Assembly: GCF_029962835.1 (NCBI RefSeq)
Contig: NC_080577.1
Span: forward strand, 2,232,001-2,296,000
Reading direction: 5' to 3'
Origin: Magnolia sinica
Lineage: Eukaryota > Streptophyta > Magnoliopsida > Magnoliales > Magnoliaceae
Length of the DNA stretch: 64,000 nucleotides
Shown here: positions 9,260-20,663 of the stretch, piece after piece
How positions within the stretch are numbered: the first letter of the stretch is position 1
Layout of the letters: every line of letters begins with the position of its first letter
Made by a program: the position numbers and the translations under genes
Notes under the pieces: generated by a model
Databases searched by the model: none
Seen by the model: the letters and a program-made list of their open reading frames with translations, nothing else
Told to the model about the DNA's origin: nothing

Positions 9260-12200
9260 TCCAACACAAGTAAGATGGTATGGCACAATAAACTGTGGCA
9301 TCATTGTCTTCATGTGATGAGTTCTCTTTATCCACTCTAATCACCAGAGGTGATCACAACCGTTGAATGTATTGAACCACCAAAGCTTAAGGTGCATGCC
9401 CAATCCATGATGGGACAGTTTAGATCGATGGTTTGGATCACCTAAACATGGCTCAACTAGCTCGAATTAGACCGTAACTATCCACATTCAGATGCATCAG
9501 AACGCTGCTACAACAGGCAAAGATCACCAACTAGAGAAATTTCACATTCTTGCTAACTAACAAAGCAAGTATAACTATTGTAATTTCACATTCGTGCTAA
9601 CTAACAAAGCAAGTATAACTATTCCTTTTACAATCGATCGTTTGTGATACATCATAGCCTCACCTAATTTTCAATAGAAATTCCCAAGCTTTGGAGGATT
9701 CTTCCAAAATGGGCCACTTAGTTGCTTTAAATGGATTACTGGATCATGCCCATCAATCACGGGGTCCACAAGTTCGACGGCGTGGAATCGATTTCTTGTA
9801 AGTTATGCCAAGTGTACAACGAGTGAGAGCAAGCATCATCCACTCTGCTTCGTAAGAGTACCATACAATGGTGTGTTCTTCAAGATGAGCCGAGCATGAT
9901 GTGTTTCCCAACTAAAGTACATGTAGTATAAATGTATTTCAATCTAGATCGTCCAAATGTTGGACAATATTGTGGGTTGAGCATGGACCAATATCAATCT
10001 GATCCGATGATCTCAGTCGCTTAATTTTACCTATTGAAATTGATCACTAATGCCCACAAAATGGACAGTTAGGATCTACTGATCAGTGTGTTTTTTTGTC
10101 CATGATGCATCCATGATGATCTTAACGATTTGGACGGTCTGATCGACGGTCATTCTGGGTATATATGATGGGTGCCCAAGATCGAGCCACGTAGCTTCTA
10201 CCTTTCACTGGCACGGCTGCACAAAAATAATTAAATAAATAAAATAAAAATAAAAAACGATATGGAAAAATATCGAACTTGTAAGGAATTGCACCATACT
10301 CAGGTAGGGTAGAGCACATCAGACCACACCAGGCAAATGGGATAAATTTACTGAAATCCGAGCCCTCCAAATTGTAGGCCAATTAGGGTTGTTGCCTGAC
10401 CCAAGAATCCCACCAAACATGTGATAACCACGTGATCGCCGGCCATCAAACAGAATGAATGAGAGATATTATCCACTGTTCAAATTCAGCAAGTATCAGA
10501 TGGTTAGCATCATCCAACCAATGTGAACCTCTGATGATGGCTCACTCAGTGGGACGAACGAAATGGACGGTTTAGAATAAGTACGTGCATGATCCTGTGG
10601 AGTATATGGTATGAAGCATTACAACGCCCACACGCGTATACAAGGGAGCTCATGTACACGCCACAATATCTGCCAGCATGGAATTTGGCTACGAGATCCA
10701 ATCCATCCATCAGAGGGCTTCCACAATGTAGATATCTTGGAGAAAGAAGAGTTTGAGTCAACCCCATAAGGTGGCGCATTTTAGAGAAAAACGGCCTAAG
10801 AAAACTTGGATGAAGTTTTCTAATCCGTCCACTATTTTCTAATATCGTGGATCACCAAATAAGAAAACCAGATGATATTTTGTGCGAGTACATATCCAAG
10901 GGATCCACCAAGTGGATGGCTTAGATATCATACCTGCATGCTACGCTGGGCCATCCTGCAGCGTGTAGAGGGTTTCCTCGTACTCGCATGTGGGCTCAGC
11001 AAGCTTCCATGATCTTATTCGTATCATAACTGAGTTTTTTGTTTTTTAATCATCTGTCGTGTTTCAGTACCCAGTCTGTTGCCGCCACTGGGGCCCACAT
11101 AATAAGTGATTTAATGATCACAACTATCCATGCCTCGGAATATATGGTATACAGATTACACTAATAAAATTACTCTGAACAGAAAATCTTTAGTCATAGA
11201 TGAATTCAAACCAAAGAAAAGAAAATTATTAACGGTTCAAATACAAATCTAAAAATCAAAAGTTAGTATCATCACTGAAATATGATTACGAAAAAATAGC
11301 TTATTTATGGTATTAAAGATAATATAAACGGTTCAAATAAGCAGATTATCTCATCGCTTGGGCCCAGTGGCTGGCGACACACGCTGGACTCTCAGTTGCG
11401 ACAGAGGCAAAATGAACTCTTCTTGGAACGGCGACGCGACACGACCGCTTCACTGATTTCTATGAAATGGGCACCGAGATATCTCAAGTGCACACGCGGT
11501 ACCTATATACGGTGATCAGACCGTCGATTTTGTGGGACGGGACATCATCCGAATGATGATGATGAGTGGCCTTAAAAAAGGACGATTAATTGATAGAATT
11601 GCAAAGATCCATGTTTATGGGTGAAAACACCACATCGGATATGTCAGAACTGTTCAAATCAATACAATTTTGGGCTAGCCCACCAGATTGACGGTCCCAA
11701 ATACCATACGTGTGCTTTCCGCACGTTAGATATAAGAGAAACGAAAGAAAGAAAAAGAGAAATAAGAGATGTCATTGGAGCTCCCTTCAATCCAAGCAAG
11801 AAAAGAAGAAGGCTAGCTCGTCTCCTTATTCATGCGCACCCTTAAACTGCGCACCATCCTCTTAACCTGCGCACTCAAAGGTATCCATGAACCAGCAGAC
11901 GCGTACACCATCTGTCCCCTCTGGGTTGGATCGAAGGGAGCTCCATCGACTCCAAACGTTTGAAAAACCACCCCACCCAAATGACCAAAATGGCCATCGG
12001 GCCATAATACTACTGTTGAGGCACTGCATCAGCCCATGAAGGATTGAGGGGTGAGCTGCCACTTAAATACACCCTCACATACGTTAAGGCTTACGTAAGC
12101 AAAACCCTAGATTCAATCAAGACCGTTGGATGGATTGGGGATATGGGTAGGAGGGAATCTGGGGTGGAGATTTTCTTGCAGGCCAACATTGTCACGTGCA

Positions 12201-12380
12201 CACAAAGGGGGCGGGAAATCTGCTGTTTATTTAATAAGAGAGAGCAGGCTTACATTGGTTTCTGGAAAGCATGGTTTGATAATGGGGCCCACCAGGAGCA
12301 TCTTGTGCTCTTTCTTTTGTAACCGTTGGATTTTGGCATCTCATTGCTTTTGTAATTGATACTATGGCAGAGCATGATGG
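9260..12380. other. Intergenic DNA with one 44-bp duplication
   Basis: No gene, RNA or mobile element with clear ends was recognised. A tandem duplication of TTCACATTCTTGCTAACTAA-type sequence occupies about 9541-9625 with a period of 44 bp. Frames near 10122, 10546 and 11621 have no domain. Confidence 0.45.
9541..9625 (+). repeat. 44-bp tandem duplication
   Basis: Two adjacent copies begin at 9541 and 9585 and differ at few positions (CACATTCTTG versus CACATTCGTG). This is a simple recent duplication with no coding context. Confidence 0.9.
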
Positions 12381-12720
12381 TTCATGCACATGCACTCAAA
12401 GTTACACACGTGGGAAACATGCATGTAACTCAGGTTAAGCTGTCCAAATCATGGGACCCACCGGAGATAAGCCCATGACCTCAGAATCAGATTTCGTGGA
12501 CAATCCTAGCTCTGATTGACGGGCATTTGTTTGTTGAATTTCGACCGTTGATAATTTTCCATCTTACTCGGCCATTAGATGTTACTCCATCAGTCTATTT
12601 AGATACCATTTCAGTGTAGTTTTTTATAATGGAATCATCTAAAGTAAGACCCATGATTTGGACGGTTTGATCTGAGTTACATGTGTGTGGTGTGTACAGT
12701 TAGTTGGTGCATGAGTAGGA
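12381..12720. mobile_element. MITE family C-like (about 340 bp)
   Basis: The ends form a long imperfect inverted repeat. The left holds CATGTAACTCAGGTTAAGC, then GTCCAAATCATGGGACCC. The right holds GACCCATGATTTGGACGG, then TGATCTGAGTTACATG. The outermost bases TTCATGCAC and GTGCATGAG also pair. It is non-coding. Confidence 0.65.
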
Positions 12721-13400
12721 AGGAAGAGAGTTTCAAGCGTATCAAAGTTTTTATATTCTTCATGTATATTTGTTAATAAAACCCAAAAGAGATTTCCACA
12801 GCTGGTAATCAGACCCCAACTTTTGTTTGTTAATGGTGCTAAGTACCAAGGTAGAGTATTTTGGTAGTAAAGAAATGAGAATGTGGGATGATCCACTTAC
12901 AATTACAAGGTGAGTGAAAAACAAGCTTGCTAGGACTTTTAATGGCTCATGAGTTGTATGACAGTTATCATGACACGTGTGGAACTCTATGATTGCTATG
13001 TATGACATGGATGCATAGTGGATGTAGCATTATGGGTAGGACATGAATATTGATACTCTAAAATGTGTCATTGGTTGGGACTGATATCTGTACCATTGGA
13101 TGATCCAAACCGTCCACCTGGTGGGCAGAATGATGGATGGGTTATAATTCAATAATCACAGTACTTGATTAATCATAACCGTCCAACTGTCACATTCGAT
13201 TGGAGTAATCAATAGTCCAAATTCAGCTATATTGTCTATTGTGTATGCATGAATAAAGAAGTCTTGTTTTAAGATATCTGATTGACATGGTGTATGGAAT
13301 GTGGCCCATCCAAGGTGGGGCCTTTCAGATGGAAGGTTCAGATTATGAAGAATCCTTTTGGCTCCTCGTGGAAGGAATCACACGTGGCATTACCCACAAT

Positions 13401-13540
13401 TAAGTACTTTGGTGTTAGACTAAAGTGACTCACAAGAGTTTCAAGGCTAGGTCATGGGTTTGAGTACCCATTAATTGTGGTGAAATTCCAAGATAGTGTG
13501 AGTGGATGGGTACGTATGGGGGTGTGCGTTGAAAAAAAAG
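13401..13540 (+). mobile_element. SINE, Au-like, copy 1
   Basis: The copy is tRNA-derived, with an internal pol III promoter. An A-box-like GGTGTTAGACT is followed by a B-box-like GGGTTTGAGTACCC, then the conserved GGTGAAATTCC, AGTGTGAGTGG and GGGGTGTGCGTTGAAAAAAAA. This order matches the copies at 24061 and 42469. Plant Au SINEs carry the same GGTGAAATCCCA and AGTGTGTGGGG blocks. Confidence 0.75.
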
Positions 13541-14649
13541 TGAGAATGTGAACGCATGCGGGAAGAAACGACACTCAAGACAATGTTAGAAGTGGTGGAT
13601 GATCTAGATCGAGAATTGAACCTTTCACTTTGTGGGAAATAATGAGGAAAGAACATGAAATAATGAGAGAAAGATCATTGTTTTCCTCCAGTAGAAAATA
13701 CCCCGAATTCACAGGGTAGCTTTTGGAATTACTAAGAAAAAAAGAAAGAAAATTCAAATGTTTTTTATTGGAATAATGTCTAATGTTTATGATTTTCTCG
13801 ATTGGACTGCTAATAAAGAAAATTTAAACCCTAATTCTTAATTATACATAATAGTAAAAAATCTATATAAATGTTAAATTTATCAAAAATAAAAACGTTA
13901 AATAAACTTTTTCGAGTGTTCCTAGCATTATTACAAATAATTTTTTAAAAAGAAGATGATCTCAAAACTCTAAAATTGAATAAATACAATAACAATTAGA
14001 ATTACTATTTTTAAAATTTTTTTTTGATAATGAAAATCATAGTTTTGACTAAGAAGCATACACTTTTTCACGAAGTGACGGACGTAACTCACAATGTGGG
14101 TTGAATGAATTTCTTAGAACCAAACACACCGGGTAGTTACATATAGGATTGGATTTGAATTTATTGAACTACTTTCACTTTTGTTTGAACTTCTTTCCAC
14201 CTCCTAACAAAAAAAATACATATGTCCCGTGTCCTACATCAACCAATATATGATTGATAAAAGAAAATTTGGTAGCCAACTAAGATGAGAAATCCTTAAA
14301 TAGCTGGATGAGGTGCAGTCATATGGTACTGGAACCACCGCAACTTTAGTGGTATTGGGCAGCTGTCAGTCCCACAATAATTGTGAAAGGATCCAATCGG
14401 TCCATCATGTCCTCCTCCAATCATGCTTATCTTAAAAACTAAAAATCAGGTCAATCCAAAACTTAGGTTGGCCACAACAAAGTGGAAAAATGTAAAATCA
14501 TGCTTATGACCTCAAAACACACGTGGTGTGTCTCACCTTGGCTTGGAATAGCCTATTTTTGGTGTGCCCTTCATCATAGTGGGGCTTGTCTAATGAATCA
14601 ATTAGATGGCACATATAGAACATGGTGGGCCAAAAGACAGTGGAAGAGG
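13541..14649. other. AT-rich intergenic DNA
   Basis: It is very AT-rich from 13730 to 14060. No gene or repeat was recognised. Minus-strand frames near 13471-13757 lack any domain. Confidence 0.45.
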
Positions 14650-14770
14650 TTTTTTTTTTACACACGATACTCGACACACGCCATGGTGGGATTTCCCCAC
14701 CTATGGGTATTGAACCGAAGGCCTCCTGTTGAAACTCCTCAGAGTCTACCATTGAGTTAAGGACTCGAAC
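14650..14770 (-). mobile_element. SINE, Au-like, copy 2 (minus strand)
   Basis: On the minus strand the order is GGTAGACTCTGAGGAGTTTC (A-box side), CGGTTCAATACCC (B box), GGGGAAATCCCACCATGG, GTGTGTCGAG and a terminal A run. This is the same architecture as the plus-strand copies. The short tandem repeat CCAACTGTTCCTCATGGTGT lies just beyond it, at 14773-14815. Confidence 0.75.
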
Positions 14771-15091
14771 CCCCAACTGTTCCTCATGGTGTACCTCCAA
14801 CTGTTCCTCATGGTGTGGCCCACTTGAGTTTTGGTTCAGGTTGACATTTGGCCCCATGTGGTAACATGGAATAATGCATCTAATGGACGGGGTGGATTGT
14901 GGTGTTACCAGGGCGAATATGAGCCCACCTGTGGATGGAAATTTGGAACAATATTCATGGCCAGGAACAATTAGAGGAGCCCACCAATCGGCTGGTGGTA
15001 AAGATGGGCCATTAGTCAGAACATGGAAATTGCATTATATCAATCCTCATTACTTAAAAAACAAAAACGCCTTATGATTTGAAAAGGGTGG

Positions 15092-15456
15092 TTATTTGAT
15101 ACTCATGCCACTATCGGCAAGCAGGCATTTACAAGTCGTACGCATGGAATACACTAACGCAAACTAACCTTATTAAATTGGTGAGCTCACTTTGGTTGAG
15201 GAATCCTAACCTCTGATTCTTGGACACTTGTTTCTAGAGATAGGAGCACTGGATTTATTTTATTTTTAACTGCTTAATAAATATCCACCAGTTCAATAGT
15301 CAACTAATCAAATAAACCTTTTTTTTTTTAATTCATGATACATCTAGACCAAGACCAATAATTTGCAGAGTTTAATTTGAATCACCCGTGTGCCCAAATT
15401 TTAAATAATTTCTAAGTTTATGTGTATCATCCATCACACTTTGCTGAGTATTGAAG
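15092..15456. mobile_element. MITE family C, copy 1
   Basis: The left end TTATTTGATACTCATGCCAC pairs with the right end TTGCTGAGTATTGAAG. The body is shared with 33779-34119, including the segment around TTCTTGGACACTTGTTT and TTTAATTTGAAT. It is non-coding and degraded. Confidence 0.6.
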
Positions 15457-15597
15457 TTTTTCTCCCTTTTAAATGATAATAGATTTCATAGCAAATTTCC
15501 TCATACATTATATTGCCCGAAAAATGCATTTTTAAAGGAGAGAATTATCAAAATGTTACCTATTAGTTTTTTAAATTCGAGAATTGTAGTGCCCATG

Positions 15598-16987
15598 TAG
15601 GGCTGTCAAATGGCAGGGGCTGTCCCATTTTGGGATTTTTGGCCTGACCTGCCTTGGGCTGGGCTTGGACTAGAATATCAGTTCTGATAGCTAGGCTCGA
15701 GTTTAAAATTCAAGCCTGTTTCATAATTAGGCCAAGCATGAACAGCCTACATCAGCCATTGGAGTTCGGCAAAACCCAACCCATTAGGGTTTGCAAAGGC
15801 ATATCTGTAATTTAAGTCCTCTTTCTCAACTCCCCAGCCCATGCTCATCCATATTCGAGCAACAATACATCTCTCTCTCTCTCTCTAGAGAGAGATGTGT
15901 TGTTGCTTGAATACGGATGAGCAAAGGATATACATGTAAGCATATGAGTACTTGCATCAATAATACGTAAAGGACAATGTAGGTACCGATTATGACCGGA
16001 GACCCTCTGATGACTAACTTAAGCGAGTTGAATTAAAGCATAAATGGAATTTGAGTTATAATAATAATAATTTTTATTTTTTTTTTGTATTTATCCTCTT
16101 GCATTATTAGTAGGTGTATTTATAGGATGTTTGGGCAGCTCTTGAACTTGCGTATCTTAGTGTGATGTGGTGGTCTTGCATATCTTGATAGGATACACTA
16201 GATACGTTGAATGGTCCTTATTTGAATGAGGATATGTTTCTGAAAGTATTGTTGATCACGCCTCGGTTATCGTAATCTTCGGCTAGAATATTGTCAGATC
16301 TTTCATTTCTTGGTGCAAGGCGGGACTATTTTCAGATATCCCACCTCTCAAGTCGGGGTCGATCTGATCAGCTCGGGAGGTGAGTCCTGTTACTAAGCTT
16401 GACTCTTAAGCAATTAGGCTCGGTGTTGATCCTTTGATGTCGGCTCATTTCATATTTGATGCCCCAATAGCGTAAGGAGTTCGTTCAAGTATTCTTAGTC
16501 AGTACAGCTCTAAAATGTCTCTTCTATTATTGGTCGCATATCTCGCACAACAAGTCAATTTGATTTTCCCCATAACAAGATATATATCCAAAACCTTCAC
16601 TTGAAGCTTATTGTGGCCAAAAACGGGCAACCTCTCCTAAGCTGCCTCTGTTGTCAAACCCTCCTCACTACATCTTAGATTAAAAAACACGATCAATAGC
16701 ATGTTCTCCAACACAACCCTCTTCATTAAAAGGAAAAAACCCAAAAATCCATTACCAATCTAAATAAAAAAGAAAAAAAGAAAATCATTTAAAAGCAACA
16801 ACTATTCTCTCTTAAATCAGGCTTGGTCTCAGGCCAGCCGGCTCAGACCATCCTAAAAATTTTGGGCAGGGCTCTTTTGGCCTATCATGGGCTTCGGCCT
16901 GTACCAAACAATGCCAGTCGGACTTGGGCAGAGCTCAGACCGGCCCGTTGATACTCATAGGCCCACATGGTCTGTGTTTGACATCTA
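15598..16987. mobile_element. hAT-like non-autonomous element (tentative)
   Basis: It starts TAGGGCTGTCAAATGG and ends TGTTTGACATCTA, so the termini TAG(GGC)TGTCAAA are inverted. Both subterminal regions are rich in GGGC/GCCC words (GGGCTGGGCTTGGAC at the left, GGGCAGAGCTCAGACC at the right). This style is common in plant hAT MITEs. No 8-bp duplication was found, so the ends are uncertain. A strong hairpin lies inside at 15843-15922. Confidence 0.4.
15843..15922. repeat. Long inverted repeat / hairpin (36-nt arms, 8-nt loop)
   Basis: The arms 15843-15878 and 15887-15922 match at 33 of 36 positions. Of the three mismatches, two would be G-U pairs in a plus-strand transcript. The loop is CTCTCTCT. 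The arm begins GCTCATCCATATTCGAGC. There is no protein-coding frame. The fold is compact enough to give a small-RNA precursor if transcribed, but nothing here shows transcription. Confidence 0.85.
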
Positions 16988-18454
16988 ACCTGTATGAAAG
17001 GGAATATGATAATCACCCGGACAAAAAATTTCACCAATCAAATAATTGAATGGGAAACATGTGAATGTGGATGTTTTGGATGGTTTATGTCTTATGTTGT
17101 GGCCCTTCCAATGATTGAATTCTGTTCATCTAATCATGATTTTCCGTTGGACGCTTGGGATTGCATGTACAATTCAATTGGGCCCCACAATTCTTGCCTA
17201 AAACAATTTCTATAAAAAAAAAAAAACTAAAGGAGGTAGTTTGGGTAATTTCACCTCCAAAAGAACCGCCGGATAATATTTTAGGGTTGATCGGTAAATT
17301 TTGAATTAGAGAAGAATTTTACGGTAAAATTCCCAAAAGAGGATTGCTCTTGGTATAATGGTATATTTATGGGCTCCACAAAGGCCCAACTCCATACCTA
17401 AGCCCAATTCCTTTGGCCTCAAAACCTTTATTTAGGATGAGGTTGAACAAGTGGGGTCCATAGTCCATTGATCCAAGTAATCGATATGGTGGGACTGTTG
17501 ATTTGGTTGGCCTCTTATCAGATAGTTGTAAAATCTAATTCTAGGGCCGTCGATGGGTGGCGGACATCGATTGTTTGGGCCAAGATTTCGGAGTTGTTTG
17601 GATGGGCATATCGAACAGGTCCATTTATGATTTTGATTGGAAAGGGCATTTTCAACGGCTGGCTGGATTAGTGTGGCCCAGCTTTTGAAATGACAGATCT
17701 GAGCCTGCCGGGCCGGCTGGTTCAACGGTTTGAATTGATCGGCGTGGGCCCAGCACATTGACAGGCCAATCATGGAACTTATGTGCTACATCTTTGACGG
17801 GACCCATAACTCATCCATGGTGAGCCCATTAGATGGGGATTCGACATCTCTATACACGTGTCCGGACAGATTAACGGTGGGCCTTCATTTTTGGTGAGTA
17901 TGTAGAGCTGCTTTTGGCCTGATCCAGGACGGCCTCACGTCGGCAGGTTGTAATGGGCCTGAAAAGCCCACCAACTTATCCTTTCCCTTAGAATAATCCT
18001 TGTAATGTTCACCATATTTGGAGCGGATTACGTGAGACCTCGGATCCAATGAGGTGGGGGACCCCTGACAGTGGGGCTCACGTTGATGTATGTGCCCTAA
18101 ATCCACACTGTTCAACCATTTTGAAAAATAAATTTAGGATATAAACCCAAAAGTGAAGCTGACTCAAATCTTAAGTGGACCACACCATAAGAAATAGTCG
18201 TGATTGAATTCCACCATTAAAAACTTCATGGATTCCTCCCGGAATGTTTCTTTGCCTTCCAACCTTGTTGAGATAAAGAAACCGCACAAATATCATCTTG
18301 ATCCATAGCTTTAGAAAGAGAGACAGCCTTTTGAGGCATATCATATCTAGATTTGTGAAAGGATTCTTGCATAGTTGATCTTTTATTCACCCAAATTACA
18401 TGACCATGTGTCACTCGATGTTCCAATCCCTTAGAGGCATGCAATGCACATACC
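16988..18454. other. Intergenic DNA, nothing recognised
   Basis: It is mixed-composition DNA with no clear repeat ends. Frames at 17432-17773 (minus) and 17468-17671 (plus) overlap each other and show no domain. Confidence 0.45.
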
Positions 18455-18970
18455 TAGAGTTGGGCATCGGACCGAGTCGGACCGGATTGGGTCCTACTCG
18501 ACAATGATCAAAATTTAGACGGACGAACCTGAACTTGATCCAATCTGGAGCCGAGTCTGGGTCATCTGACCCGAACAGATCCTAATCCCTCCTGGCCTAA
18601 GCCGATCCGAGTCCATCTCGATCAGAACAACCGAGTCGGATCAGATTGGGCAAGGGTCGGATCGGCATTCTTTTCAACGGTGTAAAAATCATTATTCATA
18701 CTGTTTCTTATGGTGTGATCTACTTGATTATTAGATATATTTAAAATTTAGCATTAATCCCTAAAATCATCCGAAAAAACTGATGGACGGTTTGGATAAA
18801 CCAAAAATATTCAAGATGGGCCCACCTAGTTTACTCAGCTAACTCAGTAAGAAATTCATTTTTAATTTTACAAGTACGACTGTACTAGGCTATAACTCTT
18901 GTTGTCTCACGGGCTATAGCTCCAGTAGGCTACCAGCTATACAGCTGCTTTATGTACAAGTGCGAACGAA

Positions 18971-19470
18971 CTGGCTACTCCGGTCGGTGATCTGTGGGCC
19001 CTATCATGATGTACGTGTTTCATCCATGCCGTTCATCAATTTTTACAGATCATTTTAGGGCTTGGTACAAAAAATGATAAGTATATAACTCTTAAGTGGG
19101 CCATACTACAAGACAAAAATAATGAATGGATATTCACAATTAAAATCCTCCTAAGGCCCACTGTACTGTTTATTTGACATCCAATCTTTTGATTTGGTCA
19201 TAAAGACCCAGATGAAGGGAAAAAATAAATATCAGCTATCCAAAACTTTTATGGCCCCCCCAAAACGTTTTTAACGGTCAAAATTCATTCAACACTGTTT
19301 CCTTTAATGTGGTCCACTTGAGATTGAGATATAATTCATTTTTTTTACCATATCATAAAATAATATATAAAAATAGATGGACGGCATGGATGATACACAT
19401 ACATCATGGTGGGCCCCATAGAGCACCGACCATCAACCAATGGTTGGTGTCAGGGGGAGTAGCCAATCTG
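18971..19470. mobile_element. MITE family A, copy 2 (nested)
   Basis: The left end CTGGCTACTCC and the right end GGGGAGTAGCCAAT form the family A inverted repeat. The body shows GATCATTTTAGGGC, AAGGCCCACTGTACTG and CATACATCATGGTGGGCCCC. It lies inside the 2.2 kb hAT-like element. Its duplication was not resolved. Confidence 0.75.
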
Positions 19471-19489
19471 TATAGGCTATAGCTCCTAC

Positions 19490-20050
19490 CGGAGCAACGT
19501 GTCGTGCGAAGACGAGCCCTGACGCTCCTCGAGCTTCGAGTTGTATGAACGGTTCAAAGGAGATCAAAGCTACATGGCCCACAGTGATGTATTTAGTAAA
19601 TCTATACCATTCATCTATTTTTAGAGTTCATTTTAGAGCACTATCCAAAAAATGAATCATATCCTAAGATCATCTGGACCACACCATAAATAGAAGCGGA
19701 GATAATGATTTTCACTGTTGAACAATTTGTATGGCCCACCATAGCGTTTATTTTCATCCAATCTGTTCGTAAGGTCACAAAGACCTCAGTGAAGAGGAAA
19801 AACAAATTTCATATTGATCCAAAACTTCTGTTAACCCAAGAAGGGTTTCAATGGTAGACGTTCAATCCCCCACTACTTTCCGTAGTGTGGTCCACTTAAT
19901 AGTTAGATATGTCTTTATTTTGGTCTCAAGCGTTAATACGATATTGCCAAATGGATAGATGGTTTGGATATAACACATACCTTGTAATCAGACCTACAAA
20001 GCTTGATAACGTTACACCGGTAAATCCACTTCGTACACCCGCCAATATGC
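19490..20050. mobile_element. MITE family B-related, inverted relative to 31251-31824
   Basis: The segment CGTGTCGTGCGAAGACGAGC matches the complement of sequence near 31745-31790. GTTTGGATATAACACATACC near 19965 matches the complement of the 31310-31345 region. The two copies are therefore the same family in opposite orientation. The right end (near 20050) is ragged and the left end abuts the nested family A copy. Confidence 0.55.
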
Positions 20051-20271
20051 TACTGTCAACCAACGGGTAAATAGCTGTATGCGAACCATGCCTGCTGCTA
20101 CTCTCTCTCTCTCTCTTTCCCTCTCTGGCATAGAAATCGAGCTCCAAAACCCAACGGCTCTTCCTGTATATTTCTCTCCATCAGAGAAATTCCATAAAAG
20201 CTCCAAAACCCACCGCAAGACATCTAACTAACCTTCTTCTTCAACAAAAAGGGAGAAAGAGAAAGACAGAT

Positions 20272-20273
<2 letters not shown>

Positions 20274-20334
<61 letters not shown>
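20274..20334 (+). repeat. (GA)n microsatellite
   Basis: About 30 uninterrupted GA units follow a purine-rich run. A shorter CT run at 20100-20117 lies upstream; together they give a leader-like look inside the hAT element. Confidence 0.95.
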
Positions 20335-20340
<6 letters not shown>

Positions 20341-20663
20341 TTAGGGCTTAGGTGTACATTGGGCGGGATTTTTTCGGCGCCAAACGAAAAGCCAAAAATG
20401 CGTGGAGAAAGAATTTTGCAAAAACGAGGGATATTTATATCCCGGGTCGGGTCGGGTCAGGTCGGTTCAGACCCTTTTGGTTCAGGTTTCGGATTGGTTC
20501 TGTTCGGATACACCCTTATCCGAATCCGACCCGAAAAACGACCGGATCTCGATGGACAGATTCGATCAGGGCCGATTTAGGCCGTCGGTTCTGTTCGGAA
20601 CGGTACCGAGTCGGGTCGGATCGGGTCGGATCCACCAGATCGAGTCCAACTTGCCCACCTCTA

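Larger units (their letters stand above)
18455..20663. mobile_element. hAT-like element, 2.2 kb, with nested MITEs
   Basis: Termini are TAGAGTTGGGCATCG (left) and the complement of TAGAGGTGGGCAAGTTGG (right). The flanking 8 bp are CACATACC (18447-18454) and CACATAAC (20664-20671), seven of eight identical. Eight-bp duplications and TAG-ending inverted repeats are typical of the hAT superfamily. Both subterminal 200-bp zones are packed with GTCGGA/GTCGGG words, as expected for transposase-binding arrays. No transposase frame is present. The interior holds MITEs at 18971-19470 and 19490-20050 and a CT/GA-rich leader-like block at 20101-20340. Confidence 0.65.

Noticed and set aside
17350-17390. 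tRNA-like start (GGTATAATGG) near 17354
   Set aside because: No T-arm or matching acceptor stem follows within tRNA distance.
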